Assembly (NCBI GenBank): GCA_944332715.1
Contig: CALVKN010000011.1
Span: forward strand, 1 to 35,940
DNA length: 35,940 nt
Reading direction: 5' to 3'
From: an uncultured Bacilli bacterium
Lineage (GTDB): Bacteria > Bacillota_I > Bacilli_A > RF39 > UBA660
Shown here one piece after another: positions 1-8,449 of the stretch. Position numbers and translations under genes: made by a program. Within the stretch, counting starts at the first letter, position 1. Each line of letters opens with the position of its first letter. Under the pieces are notes generated by a model, which worked only from the letters and a program-made list of their open reading frames with translations, ran no database searches and had not been told where the DNA came from.

Positions 1-206
1 ACTTTCTTTGGGGTAAGGGGAAGTCTGCCCTTTTTGTTTAATTTTATAAAATAAATTTATTTTTTGTTTTCAGACTACCTCCATTTGCCGATATTATAGC
101 ATATCAACGAAAAACTATAAAGTTTATTATTGATATAAAATACAAAACATTTTTCGGGTAATACAAATTCTTTTTTAAAATATTTCATATTAATAGTTGT
201 ATATTA
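1..206. other. Gene-free left edge, AT-rich
   Basis: No open frame with a ribosome binding site is visible here. The only structure is a short hairpin at 15-32 (AAGGG / CCCTT) followed by TTTTG, which could be the terminator of a plus-strand gene lying left of the window, and an AT palindrome near 49-62. Nothing else was recognised up to the IS end at 207. Confidence 0.4.
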
Positions 207-242
207 TTTTTTCAAAAAGTTGTGTTAAACATAATGACTGAT
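207..242 (+). repeat. Left terminal inverted repeat of the IS
   Basis: This matches the reverse complement of 1428-1463 with two mismatches in 36. The core GTTGTGTTAAACAT is shared. The outermost six bases are a T-run in both copies, so the exact outer border is uncertain. Confidence 0.85.
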
Positions 243-262
243 AACTAGAAATGGTGTATAAT
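234..262 (+). promoter_or_regulatory. Likely transposase promoter
   Basis: ATGACT at 234-239 (a fair -35), a 17-base spacer and a perfect TATAAT at 257-262. The -35 lies within the left terminal repeat, as in many IS. The predicted start near 269 coincides with the first base of the interlocked inverted repeats, so the transcript would begin with that structure. Confidence 0.55.
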
Positions 263-269
263 TATATTA

Positions 270-373
270 GCCAAGCAAAAGATAAAGAGAGGAGATATCC
301 TTAATCAACTAGCCTATCTTTATCTTTGTTTGGCGATAATGGTATATGATTTAGGCTAGTTGATTAAGGATAT
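270..373 (+). promoter_or_regulatory. Interlocked inverted repeats in the transposase leader (candidate RNA switch)
   Basis: Two long inverted repeats are interleaved in the order A-B-A'-B'. A (270-288) pairs with A' (317-334) over 18 positions with one bulge and one G-U. B (295-315) pairs perfectly with B' (353-373) over 21 positions. B' contains AAGGA (366-370), the only SD-like sequence before the transposase ATG at 383, and B contains the complementary TCCTT (298-302). Pairing B:B' would therefore hide the ribosome binding site. The six-base A-B linker looks too short to span a full 21-bp B:B' helix, so the two stems are likely alternative rather than simultaneous. The structure is seen; the regulatory role is inferred. 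Confidence 0.7.
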
Positions 374-382
374 TTTTATAAT

Positions 383-1438
383 ATGAAAATAGAAGAATTA
401 TTAAAAGATTTAGATCCTATAACTATTATTGAATTTAAAAATTATATTATTAATCATCTATCTGAATTATGTTCTACCAAAAATTCTAATTCGAAAATTA
501 TTTCTAAATTCAAAAATGAAAACATGATTTGTAAAGAATGTGGAAGCAAAATATATAAGAATGGTAGAACCCAAAATGGCATTCAAAAATATATATGTAG
601 TTGTTGTAAAAAAACATATTCGGAAACAACCAATACTATTATATGCCATAGTAAATTACCATTTGAAGTATGGAAAAATATTATTGATAATTTATTAAAT
701 GGCTTTAGTTTAAGAAGAATCGCAGAAGAAAATAATATATCCCTTTTAACATCTTTTAGAATAAGGCATAAAGTTTTATATGCTTTAAAAACATTTGTGA
801 ATTCTATTAATTTATCTGTTGAAATACAGTCTGATGAGAAATATTTTTCCATTAATTTAAAAGAAACAAAGCCTATAAATATGCCAAGATATTCTAAAAA
901 AAGAAGCTCTATAAAATCTCCATATAGAGGCATTAGTCATCATAAAATATGTGTTGTTTCTAGTATTGATGAATTTGATAATTTATTGTTAGAAATAGTG
1001 GGCTTAGGAAGATGCACAACCGATATGTTAAATGATTCTTTAGGTCAAAAATTAAACAATGCAAAATCAATAAATGCAGATAGTGCTAGTGCTTATCAAG
1101 AATTTTGTCAAAATAATCAACTTATTTTAAATGCAATTTCTTCTGGATTTCATAGTGATGGCATTTACAATATATCAAAAATTAACGGAGTACATTCACA
1201 ACTCGAAACATGGTTAAAAAAATTTCGAGGAGTTTCTACTAGACATTTACAAGAATATTTAGATTGGTTTGTTTATATATTTATCATGAAAAAAAGATTC
1301 ATGTTAAATAAAATAAAAACAGAATCTTATACTAATATTATTATTGATAATAATTATATTAAAGCCAAGGATATTTTTCATATAAAAATGCCGATTGATT
1401 TAAATATCGCTTATGCTGAATATTTTAATCAGTCATAA
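383..1438 (+). CDS. IS1595-family (ISXO2-like) transposase
   Basis: This 351-residue protein would catalyse movement of the surrounding element. The N-terminus has a zinc ribbon (C50, C53, C72, C75), followed by a helical DNA-binding stretch with a helix-turn-helix look (LRRIAEENNISLLTSFRIRH). The catalytic domain shows D in SDEKYF, D in NADSASAYQ, and then INGVHSQLETWLKKFRGVST with a downstream YLDWFVY, the pattern of the ISXO2-like/IS1595 transposase domain. The third position reads N, consistent with the DDN-K subgroup of that family as I recall it. Length is normal and there is no frameshift, so the gene looks intact. The only SD-like AAGGA (366-370) is 12 bases upstream and lies inside a perfect inverted repeat, so translation is probably kept low. 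Confidence 0.88.
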   Translation: MKIEELLKDLDPITIIEFKNYIINHLSELCSTKNSNSKIISKFKNENMICKECGSKIYKNGRTQNGIQKYICSCCKKTYSETTNTIICHSKLPFEVWKNIIDNLLNGFSLRRIAEENNISLLTSFRIRHKVLYALKTFVNSINLSVEIQSDEKYFSINLKETKPINMPRYSKKRSSIKSPYRGISHHKICVVSSIDEFDNLLLEIVGLGRCTTDMLNDSLGQKLNNAKSINADSASAYQEFCQNNQLILNAISSGFHSDGIYNISKINGVHSQLETWLKKFRGVSTRHLQEYLDWFVYIFIMKKRFMLNKIKTESYTNIIIDNNYIKAKDIFHIKMPIDLNIAYAEYFNQS

Positions 1439-1463
1439 TGTTTAACACAACTTTATGAAAAAA
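1428..1463 (-). repeat. Right terminal inverted repeat of the IS
   Basis: This is the inverted partner of 207-242 (34 of 36 identical). It begins inside the final codons of the transposase, so coding and transposase-binding sequence overlap at this end. Confidence 0.85.
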
Positions 1464-1733
1464 GCATAAATATTTTTGCACCAATGCACTTTACAATCAA
1501 GTAAATGTAAAGCAAATTAGCATTAATATAACTTTTTTCTCATATATATGTACGACAAAAACCAATGGATTTTTTATCATATCTCCTAAAACAATTATAA
1601 TTTTTTTATATTTTGGGCTTTCTGTCGCTCAATATTCACTAAATTTATTGCCCATTTTATTTTTATATATGTCAATTTCAATATTATATAATTAATACAT
1701 GTTAAAATTTTTATATCTCAAACGATTCATAAA
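1464..1733. other. AT-rich spacer, no gene seen
   Basis: Between the IS end and the stop of the minus-strand gene at 1734 I see no supported frame, no tRNA and no clear terminator hairpin. It may contain decayed target DNA. Confidence 0.4.
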
Positions 1734-2609
1734 TCAATTATTTAATATTTCTTTTACTTTATCTATATAATTTAATTCTACCAATTTTTTATCTACTTCT
1801 TTTGAAACTTGTTTTAATGTTAAATCCATATTATTCTTTTCTATTTTAAAATTTTTAAATTCTTTAATAAACTTCTCTTGTAAATCCTTTAAATACTTTT
1901 GATTTTTTTCTCCATAAAAATAACGCATTAATTTTCTATTTGTTTTGCTAGAATATGCCCCAAAATATATTACATTTAATATTTCCGGATAACTGGATAT
2001 AGCTATTATATCGTCTATTAAATCTTTATCCAATTTCAATTTTTTATACATAAAATCTAAATATAAATATTCTATAAAAATCAAAATATACTTTATCTCA
2101 TTTACAATATACTTTTTTATATAGCTATTACCTATTAAGTAACTAACTGCTTCTTTTAAATTAGTAATATGTGTAAGTTTAGATAAATATGAATAAATTT
2201 CTTTTATATCATCTTCATTAATGTTATCACTTAAAAGTTCATTAATATTCTTTACAACTATTCTTTTAAAATATCCAGCTGCAGTCTCTGCATCTATATC
2301 TAAATTTACATTTAATGACGAAGCCATCACATATAGAATTTCTTCATATGTATTTCTAAGCAAGCAGATACTGCTTATTACTTCTCCTTTTTCTAACAAC
2401 TCATATACTAATTTAAATTCATTAATAATCTCATTAAATATATATTTTGAGCCTTTATATTCTGAAATCTCATTATGTCTTATCTGGTTCATTAGCTCTA
2501 AATATATATAATTGCTCGCATCTAATAATTTAATTATTTTATCAAAACTATAATTTTTATTTCTGTTTTCCAAATCCCTAATAAAACCTTTTATTTTCGT
2601 TTGCTTCAT
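1734..2609 (-). CDS. Hypothetical helical protein next to KAP NTPase (possibly DUF5677/HEPN-like)
   Basis: I do not recognise this 291-residue protein with certainty. It is predicted to be almost all helical, with no signal peptide or membrane span. The middle holds LLRNTYEEILYVMA followed about 50 residues later by YSYLSKLTHITN, which resembles the layout of DUF5677-type proteins (an arginine-containing helix, then a conserved H after a Y-x-x-L-S helix). The spacing also recalls HEPN-type folds, but the canonical R-x4-6-H is not clear. The start has a G-rich SD (GGGGG) 8 bases upstream. It follows the KAP NTPase gene on the same strand after a 223-bp gap with a hairpin. The neighbourhood (IS, KAP NTPase) suggests an accessory or defence role; that is inference. 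Confidence 0.6.
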   Translation of the reverse strand: MKQTKIKGFIRDLENRNKNYSFDKIIKLLDASNYIYLELMNQIRHNEISEYKGSKYIFNEIINEFKLVYELLEKGEVISSICLLRNTYEEILYVMASSLNVNLDIDAETAAGYFKRIVVKNINELLSDNINEDDIKEIYSYLSKLTHITNLKEAVSYLIGNSYIKKYIVNEIKYILIFIEYLYLDFMYKKLKLDKDLIDDIIAISSYPEILNVIYFGAYSSKTNRKLMRYFYGEKNQKYLKDLQEKFIKEFKNFKIEKNNMDLTLKQVSKEVDKKLVELNYIDKVKEILNN

Positions 2610-2728
2610 TATTTTGCCCCCTAATATTTAAATAATTTTATATTATATCATTAATTATTTGGATATTTTTTGATAAAAATAATCTAAAGAAAATATTATT
2701 TACGTCTTATTCTGGTACTTATGACGAC

Positions 2729-2758
2729 AATCTAAACAAGAAAATTCCTGTTTAGATT
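2729..2758 (-). terminator. Hairpin between KAP NTPase and downstream gene
   Basis: A perfect 10-bp stem (AATCTAAACA / TGTTTAGATT) closes a 10-base loop. Neither strand has a strong U-run after it, so it could be a weak terminator, an RNA-processing site or an operator. Confidence 0.4.
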
Positions 2759-2832
2759 CTTCTATATCTATCATTATATAAACACTCCATCATTTCTACT
2801 ATTGATATCTACTTACTATAAAATTATACTTT

Positions 2833-4116
2833 TCAACATATAGAAGAAAAATTGCTTATCATTGAAATTACATCGAGAAACATTGCTTTTGTTTTATGCG
2901 TTAGGCGATTTTTAGATGAATAATTGTTAAAGTAAATATTATATATATCTTCTACATATTCAATTGGAGTTTTTCTTTGACTTAGGTTACTTTTATCCTT
3001 TGAAATTATATCATCTATTACATCAGTCAAATCTTTTTCTTTTTTAATTATTGAAATAAAATCATCAATATTTCTTCCACTTATAAATTCATTAAATATT
3101 TTTACACTTCTAATTTTCAAAGCCAAACAATATGGAACAAAAACATATTTTAATAAAGAATTTTCACTAAAACTATCAAAACTATTATAGTAATCAGATA
3201 ACAAATCCATTATATAGATATAACGATTAATTTCCCGCATGCTAAAATTATAATATTCGCATAATGACTTAATTACTGAAACGCTCCATGTATCTCCAAG
3301 ATAAACAGATAATATATCATCAATATATGTATTAGGATCTATATTTTCTAGTGTAAATATAAGATCATAAATTTTGTTTAAATAACCATAGCCATCAAAT
3401 TTTTCGCCATAAAATTTTGAAATAGTACATGCCAACTGCTCATTATTACTCGCTAATATAAAAATTAAGTTATTATTATTAAAAAAGTGTTTTATGGTTT
3501 CAATTAATTTAACAGCAAAATTTGGATTACATCTATCTAATTCATCTATAATCATGACAATTTTTTTGTCGTTTGGTATTATATTATTTAACAAATTATT
3601 TAATGCCTTTTTTTGCTCTTCTACAGTGTAAATACTTTCAACTAAATCTTTATAGCTTTTTACTTTATCAATATTTATCAAATCACAACTAATAGATTTT
3701 ATAAATTTTTTAAAATCTAGAGGTAATTGTACAGTTTCATCAAAAATTTGGTTTTGTTCTTTAGGAAAATCATTTACAATTTTAAATATAATAGATTTCA
3801 AAGGATCTTCGTGATTATCATTTTCCCACGCATTATAGTAATAAACAATGTATTTACTATTAAATTCATCAATTACGTTTTTTTCTAAACCAATATTATT
3901 TCCTAAATCTTTCAATTTTTCTTTATTTATTAGTTCAATTTGTTTTACAAAAACTGTTTTACCACACCCCCAATTTCCATCAATTGATAATATAGTATTT
4001 TTTTTCAACAAATTTATTATTTTTAATAAATTGTTTATTTTAGTGTTTCTCTTTAACTTATTAGTTTTCATAAGTTCAAACAGTTTTTCTTTAGTTAATT
4101 CCAAATCATAATTCAT
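2833..4116 (-). CDS. KAP family P-loop NTPase
   Basis: This 427-residue protein is a predicted ATPase of the KAP group (STAND-like P-loop NTPases that include phage-exclusion proteins such as PifA). The Walker A motif GNWGCGKT is at about residues 47-54, the family motif YYNAWENDNHEDP follows near 93-105, and Walker B with the family signature IIDELDRCNP is at about 189-198, followed by a sensor-like FILASN. Unlike many KAP proteins it shows no obvious pair of membrane helices inserted in the ATPase core, so it is probably cytoplasmic. The start is supported by GGTGA 9 bases upstream and a TATAAT at 4134-4139 (minus). It may act with the gene at 1734-2609; a defence role is possible but rests on family and context only. 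Confidence 0.85.
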   Translation of the reverse strand: MNYDLELTKEKLFELMKTNKLKRNTKINNLLKIINLLKKNTILSIDGNWGCGKTVFVKQIELINKEKLKDLGNNIGLEKNVIDEFNSKYIVYYYNAWENDNHEDPLKSIIFKIVNDFPKEQNQIFDETVQLPLDFKKFIKSISCDLINIDKVKSYKDLVESIYTVEEQKKALNNLLNNIIPNDKKIVMIIDELDRCNPNFAVKLIETIKHFFNNNNLIFILASNNEQLACTISKFYGEKFDGYGYLNKIYDLIFTLENIDPNTYIDDILSVYLGDTWSVSVIKSLCEYYNFSMREINRYIYIMDLLSDYYNSFDSFSENSLLKYVFVPYCLALKIRSVKIFNEFISGRNIDDFISIIKKEKDLTDVIDDIISKDKSNLSQRKTPIEYVEDIYNIYFNNYSSKNRLTHKTKAMFLDVISMISNFSSIC

Positions 4117-4133
4117 TTTTAGTCACCATAATT

Positions 4134-4139
4134 ATTATA
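4134..4139 (-). promoter_or_regulatory. -10 element upstream of KAP NTPase gene
   Basis: A perfect TATAAT on the minus strand, 17 bases before the KAP start codon. No convincing -35 is visible (TGCAGT at the right spacing). The leader would be very short and hold only the GGTGA ribosome binding site. Confidence 0.45.
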
Positions 4140-4159
4140 CTACATCTTTAGTTTTTACT

Positions 4160-4228
4160 GCAAAAAAACTAGGTTTTCCTATTAAAATTCCTAGTTTTTG
4201 CTATAAAACAAACCAAAAAAGTTTGTTT
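4160..4228 (-). terminator. Terminator hairpins after tRNA-His
   Basis: Two hairpins follow the tRNA on the minus strand. One is AAACAAAC / GTTTGTTT (4206-4228). A longer one, AAACTAGG / CCTAGTTT (4163-4199), is followed by T-rich sequence. The second has the form of an intrinsic terminator and separates the tRNA from the KAP gene. Confidence 0.7.
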
Positions 4229-4239
4229 ATTTCCATAAA

Positions 4240-4316
4240 TGGGGCGAAATATGAGGATCGAACTCATGCATACCGGAGCCACAATCCGGCGTGTTAACCA
4301 CTTCACCAATTCCGCC
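4240..4316 (-). tRNA. tRNA-His (GTG)
   Basis: The minus strand folds as a full cloverleaf: acceptor GCGGAAT / ATTTCGC (one G-T), anticodon stem GCCGG / TCCGG with loop ATTGTGG giving anticodon GTG, and T-arm ATGAG / CTCAT around TTCGATC. An extra G lies at position -1 opposite C73, the histidine identity element, and CCA is encoded. The accessory genes lie on its 3' side, which is compatible with use as an integration site, but no attachment repeat was found. Confidence 0.95.
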
Positions 4317-4404
4317 ATGACTGTTAATAGAATATCAAAAAAATTACTAAAAATCAATACTTTCTACTAAATTTATGGTATATTAATAATGGATGGTGAT
4401 TATA

Positions 4405-4926
4405 ATGAATGAAGTAACAAAAACTTTATGTGAAAGAAGAAGTATTAGAAAATTTAAAAGTGACCAAATACCTATGGAAACTCTTGAAGAAATATTAAAA
4501 TGTGGTACCTATGCTCCAAATGGCAAAAGTAAACAAAGTGCTAGAATCGTTGTTGTCCGTGATCGTGACACTATCGAAGCAATTGCCAAAGTAAATGGTA
4601 GCTTTGTAAATAAACCAGGACTAAATCCCTTTTATGAAGCACCAACTCTATTAATAGTCTTTGCTGATAAAAATGTATCAACATATGTTCAAGATGGTTC
4701 TGCAGTTATCATGAATATGCTTAATGCTGCCTTCTCTTTAGGTGTTGATTCATGCTGGATTCATCGTGCCAAAGAAACATTTGAAACCGACTTTGGTAAA
4801 GAACTTATGCAAAAATGGGGTCTTGATGAAAACTATGAAGGAATCGGCAATATAGTACTTGGATACAGAGACTGCCCACTACCACCTGCAGAACCTCGCA
4901 AAGAAAATTACATAATATTCGATTAA
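4405..4926 (+). CDS. Nitroreductase family protein
   Basis: This 173-residue protein matches the FMN-dependent nitroreductase fold: the N-terminal CERRSIRKFKSDQIP is the classic phosphate-binding start of the family, APNGKSKQS supplies the FMN-contact loop, and the C-terminal part has LGVDSCWIHRAKETF and GNIVLGYRD. It would use NAD(P)H to reduce an unknown quinone, nitro or ene substrate in the cytoplasm. An in-frame ATG lies 12 bases upstream, but it falls over the GGTGAT ribosome binding site, so I start at 4405, as with other genes here that use GGTGAT. It is monocistronic, ending in a terminator at 4926-4951. The substrate cannot be told. Confidence 0.9.
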   Translation: MNEVTKTLCERRSIRKFKSDQIPMETLEEILKCGTYAPNGKSKQSARIVVVRDRDTIEAIAKVNGSFVNKPGLNPFYEAPTLLIVFADKNVSTYVQDGSAVIMNMLNAAFSLGVDSCWIHRAKETFETDFGKELMQKWGLDENYEGIGNIVLGYRDCPLPPAEPRKENYIIFD

Positions 4927-4951
4927 AAGAACAAATTACTGTTCTTTTTTT
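4926..4951 (+). terminator. Intrinsic terminator after nitroreductase
   Basis: Stem AAAGAACA / TGTTCTTT with a 6-base loop, ending in a run of Ts, directly after the stop codon. Confidence 0.85.
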
Positions 4952-4962
4952 ATACCCATTTA

Positions 4963-4985
4963 TGGTATAATTTTATGTATGAGGT
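4963..4985 (+). promoter_or_regulatory. Extended -10 promoter and SD for the transporter operon
   Basis: TGGTATAAT (4963-4971) is an extended -10 element. GAGGT (4981-4985) precedes the ATG at 4991. The same TGnTATAAT form recurs upstream of other genes in this window. Confidence 0.65.
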
Positions 4986-4990
4986 AGATA

Positions 4991-5827
4991 ATGAAAAAAG
5001 AGCGTAAATCACTTGTATTTAGTATGTTTATTAATTTAGTAGTTTCTATGTTAAAAATTATCGGAGGAACATTCTTAAAAAGTTATACTCTAATAACTTC
5101 TGGATATTACACTTTATGTAATTTCTCCGAGGAATTTTTAGCAACAATTGGAAGTATCGTTGGACACAAAAGAGCAAACAAAAAGCATCCCTTCGGTTAT
5201 GGCAAAACAGAATATTGCGCCCAAATTTTAGTAGGAGTCTTATTCATTCTATTAGCAATATACCTTTTTGTAAAGTCATTATTTTTAGAATATGCTCAAA
5301 CTGAACCAATACTTGCTTTCGTAATTATATCAGTTACTCTAATGCTATTTTTAAATTCTAATTACTTACTACAAATTGGTAAAGATATTCACAGTCAAAT
5401 GCTATTTGCATCAAGCCATAGTTCTTACTTTGATGCCCTACTTACAATTGCCTCATCATTATTTATCCTTTTAAGCGTATGGATTTCTTTCTTTGATTAT
5501 TTAGGTGTACTATTTATCATATTCTTCATTTTCTATCGTGGTCTAAAAATTATTGCAGATAATATAATCCTTATCAATGGTCAAAATGATAATTCTGAAA
5601 AAATAACTAATAAAATCAAAAGTATTGTTAAAAAAACTAAAAATGTAACATTTTCTTCTATATCTTTAATAAATATTAAAAATTATTATTGCATAACAGT
5701 AGAAATTGGTGTTGAAGATGCCATTACTATGGGAGAATTAATTCGCCTAGAATATAGTTTGCGAAAAAAAATCCAAACTAATATCAAAAATATTAAAGAT
5801 ATTGATTTTGAAATATTAAAAAAATAA
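4991..5827 (+). CDS. CDF-like (cation diffusion facilitator) membrane protein, degenerate metal site
   Basis: This 278-residue protein has about six membrane helices and a cytoplasmic C-terminal ferredoxin-like domain, as in the CDF family of divalent-metal/proton antiporters. The family motif HPFGYG is at residues 66-71. However, the paired aspartates expected in helix 2 are replaced (ITSGYYTLCNFSEE), and in helix 5 the H-x3-D site reads S-x3-D (SSYFDAL), with a histidine one position off. The usual transport site for zinc, iron or manganese therefore looks lost or altered, and the protein may carry something else or act as a sensor. It is followed after 15 bp by the ABC fusion gene, so the two are probably co-transcribed. 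Confidence 0.8.
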   Translation: MKKERKSLVFSMFINLVVSMLKIIGGTFLKSYTLITSGYYTLCNFSEEFLATIGSIVGHKRANKKHPFGYGKTEYCAQILVGVLFILLAIYLFVKSLFLEYAQTEPILAFVIISVTLMLFLNSNYLLQIGKDIHSQMLFASSHSSYFDALLTIASSLFILLSVWISFFDYLGVLFIIFFIFYRGLKIIADNIILINGQNDNSEKITNKIKSIVKKTKNVTFSSISLINIKNYYCITVEIGVEDAITMGELIRLEYSLRKKIQTNIKNIKDIDFEILKK

Positions 5828-5842
5828 CAAGGAGATGAAACA

Positions 5843-8398
5843 GTGTTAAAATTAAACAATATCAAAAAAAATTATGAAACAGGCAATGAATCTGTTAAAG
5901 CCTTAAAAGGTATCAGTATCGAATTTCGTGAAAACGAATTCGTTTCTATTTTAGGTCCATCCGGTTGTGGTAAAACTACTTTACTTAATATCATCGGTGG
6001 ACTTGATCATTATACTTCCGGAGACTTAACCATCGATGGCATAAGTACCAAAAAGTATAAAGATCGTGACTGGGATACTTACCGTAATCATCGTATTGGT
6101 TTTGTTTTCCAAAATTATAACCTTATTACTCATCAATCAGTGTTATCCAATGTTGAACTTGCCCTAACCCTTTCTGGCGTTGACAAACAAACTAGAAGAA
6201 AAAAAGCCATTGAAGTTTTAGAAAAAGTTGGCCTTAAAGATCAAATGCATAAAAGACCTAATCAAATGTCCGGTGGTCAAATGCAAAGAGTTGCTATAGC
6301 AAGAGCCCTAGTAAATGATCCAGACATATTACTAGCTGATGAACCAACCGGTGCTCTAGACACTAAAACCAGTGTTCAAATCATGGAAATATTAAAAGAA
6401 ATTTCCAAAGACCGTTTGATAATCATGGTTACTCACAATCCTGAGTTAGCTAAAAAATATTCAACTAGAATAATTAACTTACTCGATGGTGAAGTAACCA
6501 GTGACTCTAAACCTTACAGTTCTAAAAAAGAAGAAAAAGAAAAAATTAAAGAAGAAAAGAGAAAAGCCAAGAAAACCTCAATGTCCTTCCTAACAGCCAT
6601 GAACTTAAGTTTAAATAACTTGATGACTAAAAAAGGAAGAACTATTCTTACTGCTTTCGCCGGTTCCATCGGTATCATCGGTATAGCCTTAATTCTTTCT
6701 ATCTCTAATGGCGTTCAACAGTATATAAACAACGTTGAAGAAGAAACATTAACTAGTTACCCGTTAACAGTTCAAGAAGAATCTGTTCAAATTGCTGATT
6801 TTCTCGAATCTATGCAGCCAGATCCTGATAAAGAAATCCACGATGATGGCAAAATTTATTCCAACGATGTCATGAGTGGCATGATGAGTACTGTTGCTGC
6901 TAAAGTAAAAAGCAATAACTTAGAAGCCTTCAAATCATACATCGAAAGTGATGAAACTAACATTAAAGATTACACATCAGCAATCAGTTATTCTTATAAT
7001 CTAAACTTACAAATCTATAAAGATGATACTGATGAAATCGTCCAAGTAAATCCTAATACTGTTTTAGATGAACTTGGCATGTCAATGAATGAAATGCAAT
7101 CTGCATTCGTATCTACTGATGTTTTCTCGGAAATGTTTGATAGCGAGGAAATGAATAAGCAAATGTATGATTTAGTTGCAGGTTCTTGGCCAACCAAATA
7201 TAATGAAGTTGTCTTAGTAGTAGATGAAAACAATGAAATCAGTGACTTCACATTATATGCTCTAGGTCTAAAAGATTCAGATGAACTATCTGAAATGTAT
7301 CAAAATATTTTAGATGGTACCCCATTTGAAGTAGAACAAACATCATATGATATTGATGACCTTGTTGGAATGAATTTCAAATTTCTTTTAAACTCTGATT
7401 ATTATGACAAAGAAAATGGCATCTGGGTTGATAAAAAATCAGATGAAAAATACATGAAAGAATTACTGGAAAATGCTGAAGAACTAACAATAACAGGTAT
7501 TATCAAACCAAATGAAGAATCTGTTGTTACTTCTACTGCTGGTGGAATCCTTTACTTAAAAGATTTAAAAGAATACGTAATTAACAAAATAAATGAATCA
7601 GAAATTGCTAAAGAACAAACCGAAAATCCTGATATCAATGTTTTCACAGGGCAAGAATTTAGCGATGAAGAATTCGATGTTAATTCTCTAACACCTGAAC
7701 AACTTGCCTATTTACAAAGTCTAAGTCCTACCGAAATGGCTCAAGTAATTGAAAATTATGAAAAACAAGCTGGAGCAACTTATGAAGATGTTTTAAATCA
7801 AATTGGAGTAATCGATTTAGATAAACCATCATCTATAAACATCTATCCCAAAGACTTCGATTCTAAAGAAGAAATTGTTAATATAATTAATAACTATAAT
7901 GAAAAAGCCCAAGAAGAAGGACACGACGAAAACGTTATCAACTATAGTGATTTAGTTGGAGTTATGATGAGTGGTGTTTCTACCATCATCGATGTTATAA
8001 GTTATGTTCTAATGGCTTTCGTTAGTATATCCTTAATAGTATCTTCCATCATGATTGGTATAATTACTTATATCTCTGTTCTAGAAAGAACTAAAGAAAT
8101 TGGAATACTTCGAGCAATCGGAGCCAGCAAAAAAGATATATCTCGTGTATTTAACGCCGAAACATTTATCGAAGGCTTAATTGCAGGAGTCATGGGAATA
8201 CTTATTACCATACTTCTAACAATTCCAATAAATATCATAATTAAAAATTTAGCAGGTATATCAAATGTTGCAATATTACCTATCGGTGGAGCAATAATAT
8301 TAGTAATAATAAGTATCTTACTTACAACAATCGCTGGACTTATACCATCTCGCATGGCTAGTAAAAAAGATCCAGTTGAAGCTCTAAGAGTAGATTAA
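5843..8398 (+). CDS. MacB-like ABC transporter, ATPase and FtsX-type permease fused
   Basis: This 851-residue protein starts with GTG behind a strong AAGGAGATG. Residues 1-230 are a LolD/MacB-type ATPase: Walker A GPSGCGKTT, Q-loop FQNYNLI, signature MSGGQMQRVAIARAL, Walker B ILLADEPTGALD, and the switch H in VTHNPE. A charged linker leads to a first membrane helix (about 275-290, IGIIGIALILSISNGV). A very large acidic extracytoplasmic region follows, then three C-terminal helices of the FtsX-like permease ending in IPSRMASKKDPVEALR. Such fusions export lipid-linked or peptide substrates or confer peptide resistance; this substrate is unknown. It is the second gene of an operon with the CDF-like protein and is closed by the terminator at 8397-8424. 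Confidence 0.93.
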   Translation: MLKLNNIKKNYETGNESVKALKGISIEFRENEFVSILGPSGCGKTTLLNIIGGLDHYTSGDLTIDGISTKKYKDRDWDTYRNHRIGFVFQNYNLITHQSVLSNVELALTLSGVDKQTRRKKAIEVLEKVGLKDQMHKRPNQMSGGQMQRVAIARALVNDPDILLADEPTGALDTKTSVQIMEILKEISKDRLIIMVTHNPELAKKYSTRIINLLDGEVTSDSKPYSSKKEEKEKIKEEKRKAKKTSMSFLTAMNLSLNNLMTKKGRTILTAFAGSIGIIGIALILSISNGVQQYINNVEEETLTSYPLTVQEESVQIADFLESMQPDPDKEIHDDGKIYSNDVMSGMMSTVAAKVKSNNLEAFKSYIESDETNIKDYTSAISYSYNLNLQIYKDDTDEIVQVNPNTVLDELGMSMNEMQSAFVSTDVFSEMFDSEEMNKQMYDLVAGSWPTKYNEVVLVVDENNEISDFTLYALGLKDSDELSEMYQNILDGTPFEVEQTSYDIDDLVGMNFKFLLNSDYYDKENGIWVDKKSDEKYMKELLENAEELTITGIIKPNEESVVTSTAGGILYLKDLKEYVINKINESEIAKEQTENPDINVFTGQEFSDEEFDVNSLTPEQLAYLQSLSPTEMAQVIENYEKQAGATYEDVLNQIGVIDLDKPSSINIYPKDFDSKEEIVNIINNYNEKAQEEGHDENVINYSDLVGVMMSGVSTIIDVISYVLMAFVSISLIVSSIMIGIITYISVLERTKEIGILRAIGASKKDISRVFNAETFIEGLIAGVMGILITILLTIPINIIIKNLAGISNVAILPIGGAIILVIISILLTTIAGLIPSRMASKKDPVEALRVD

Positions 8399-8424
8399 TC
8401 ACTTCCTAATTCGAAGTGATTTTT
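8397..8424 (+). terminator. Intrinsic terminator after ABC transporter
   Basis: Stem AATCACTTC / GAAGTGATT, 7-base loop, followed by TTTTC. It overlaps the stop codon. Confidence 0.85.
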
Positions 8425-8449
8425 CTTTTAATGTGAAACTTTTGTGAAC

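Larger units (their letters stand above)
207..1463 (+). mobile_element. IS1595-family insertion sequence, apparently complete
   Basis: The element is bounded by 36-bp terminal inverted repeats (207-242 and 1428-1463) that agree at 34 of 36 positions, and it carries one intact transposase. The right repeat overlaps the last codons of the transposase. I found no obvious 8-bp target duplication just outside the repeats: left flank GTATATTA, right flank GCATAAAT. The true ends may be a few bases inside, or the duplication may have decayed. The -35 of the likely transposase promoter lies in the left repeat. Confidence 0.85.

Noticed and set aside
583-933. Antisense frames inside the transposase
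   Set aside because: They are shadows of the real coding frame in AT-rich DNA, without start signals.
199-1471. Target-site duplication around the IS
   Set aside because: The 8-bp flanks differ and no shifted pair of direct repeats was found.
4169-4357. 62-residue minus-strand frame overlapping tRNA-His
   Set aside because: It spans the tRNA and its terminator and has no ribosome binding site.
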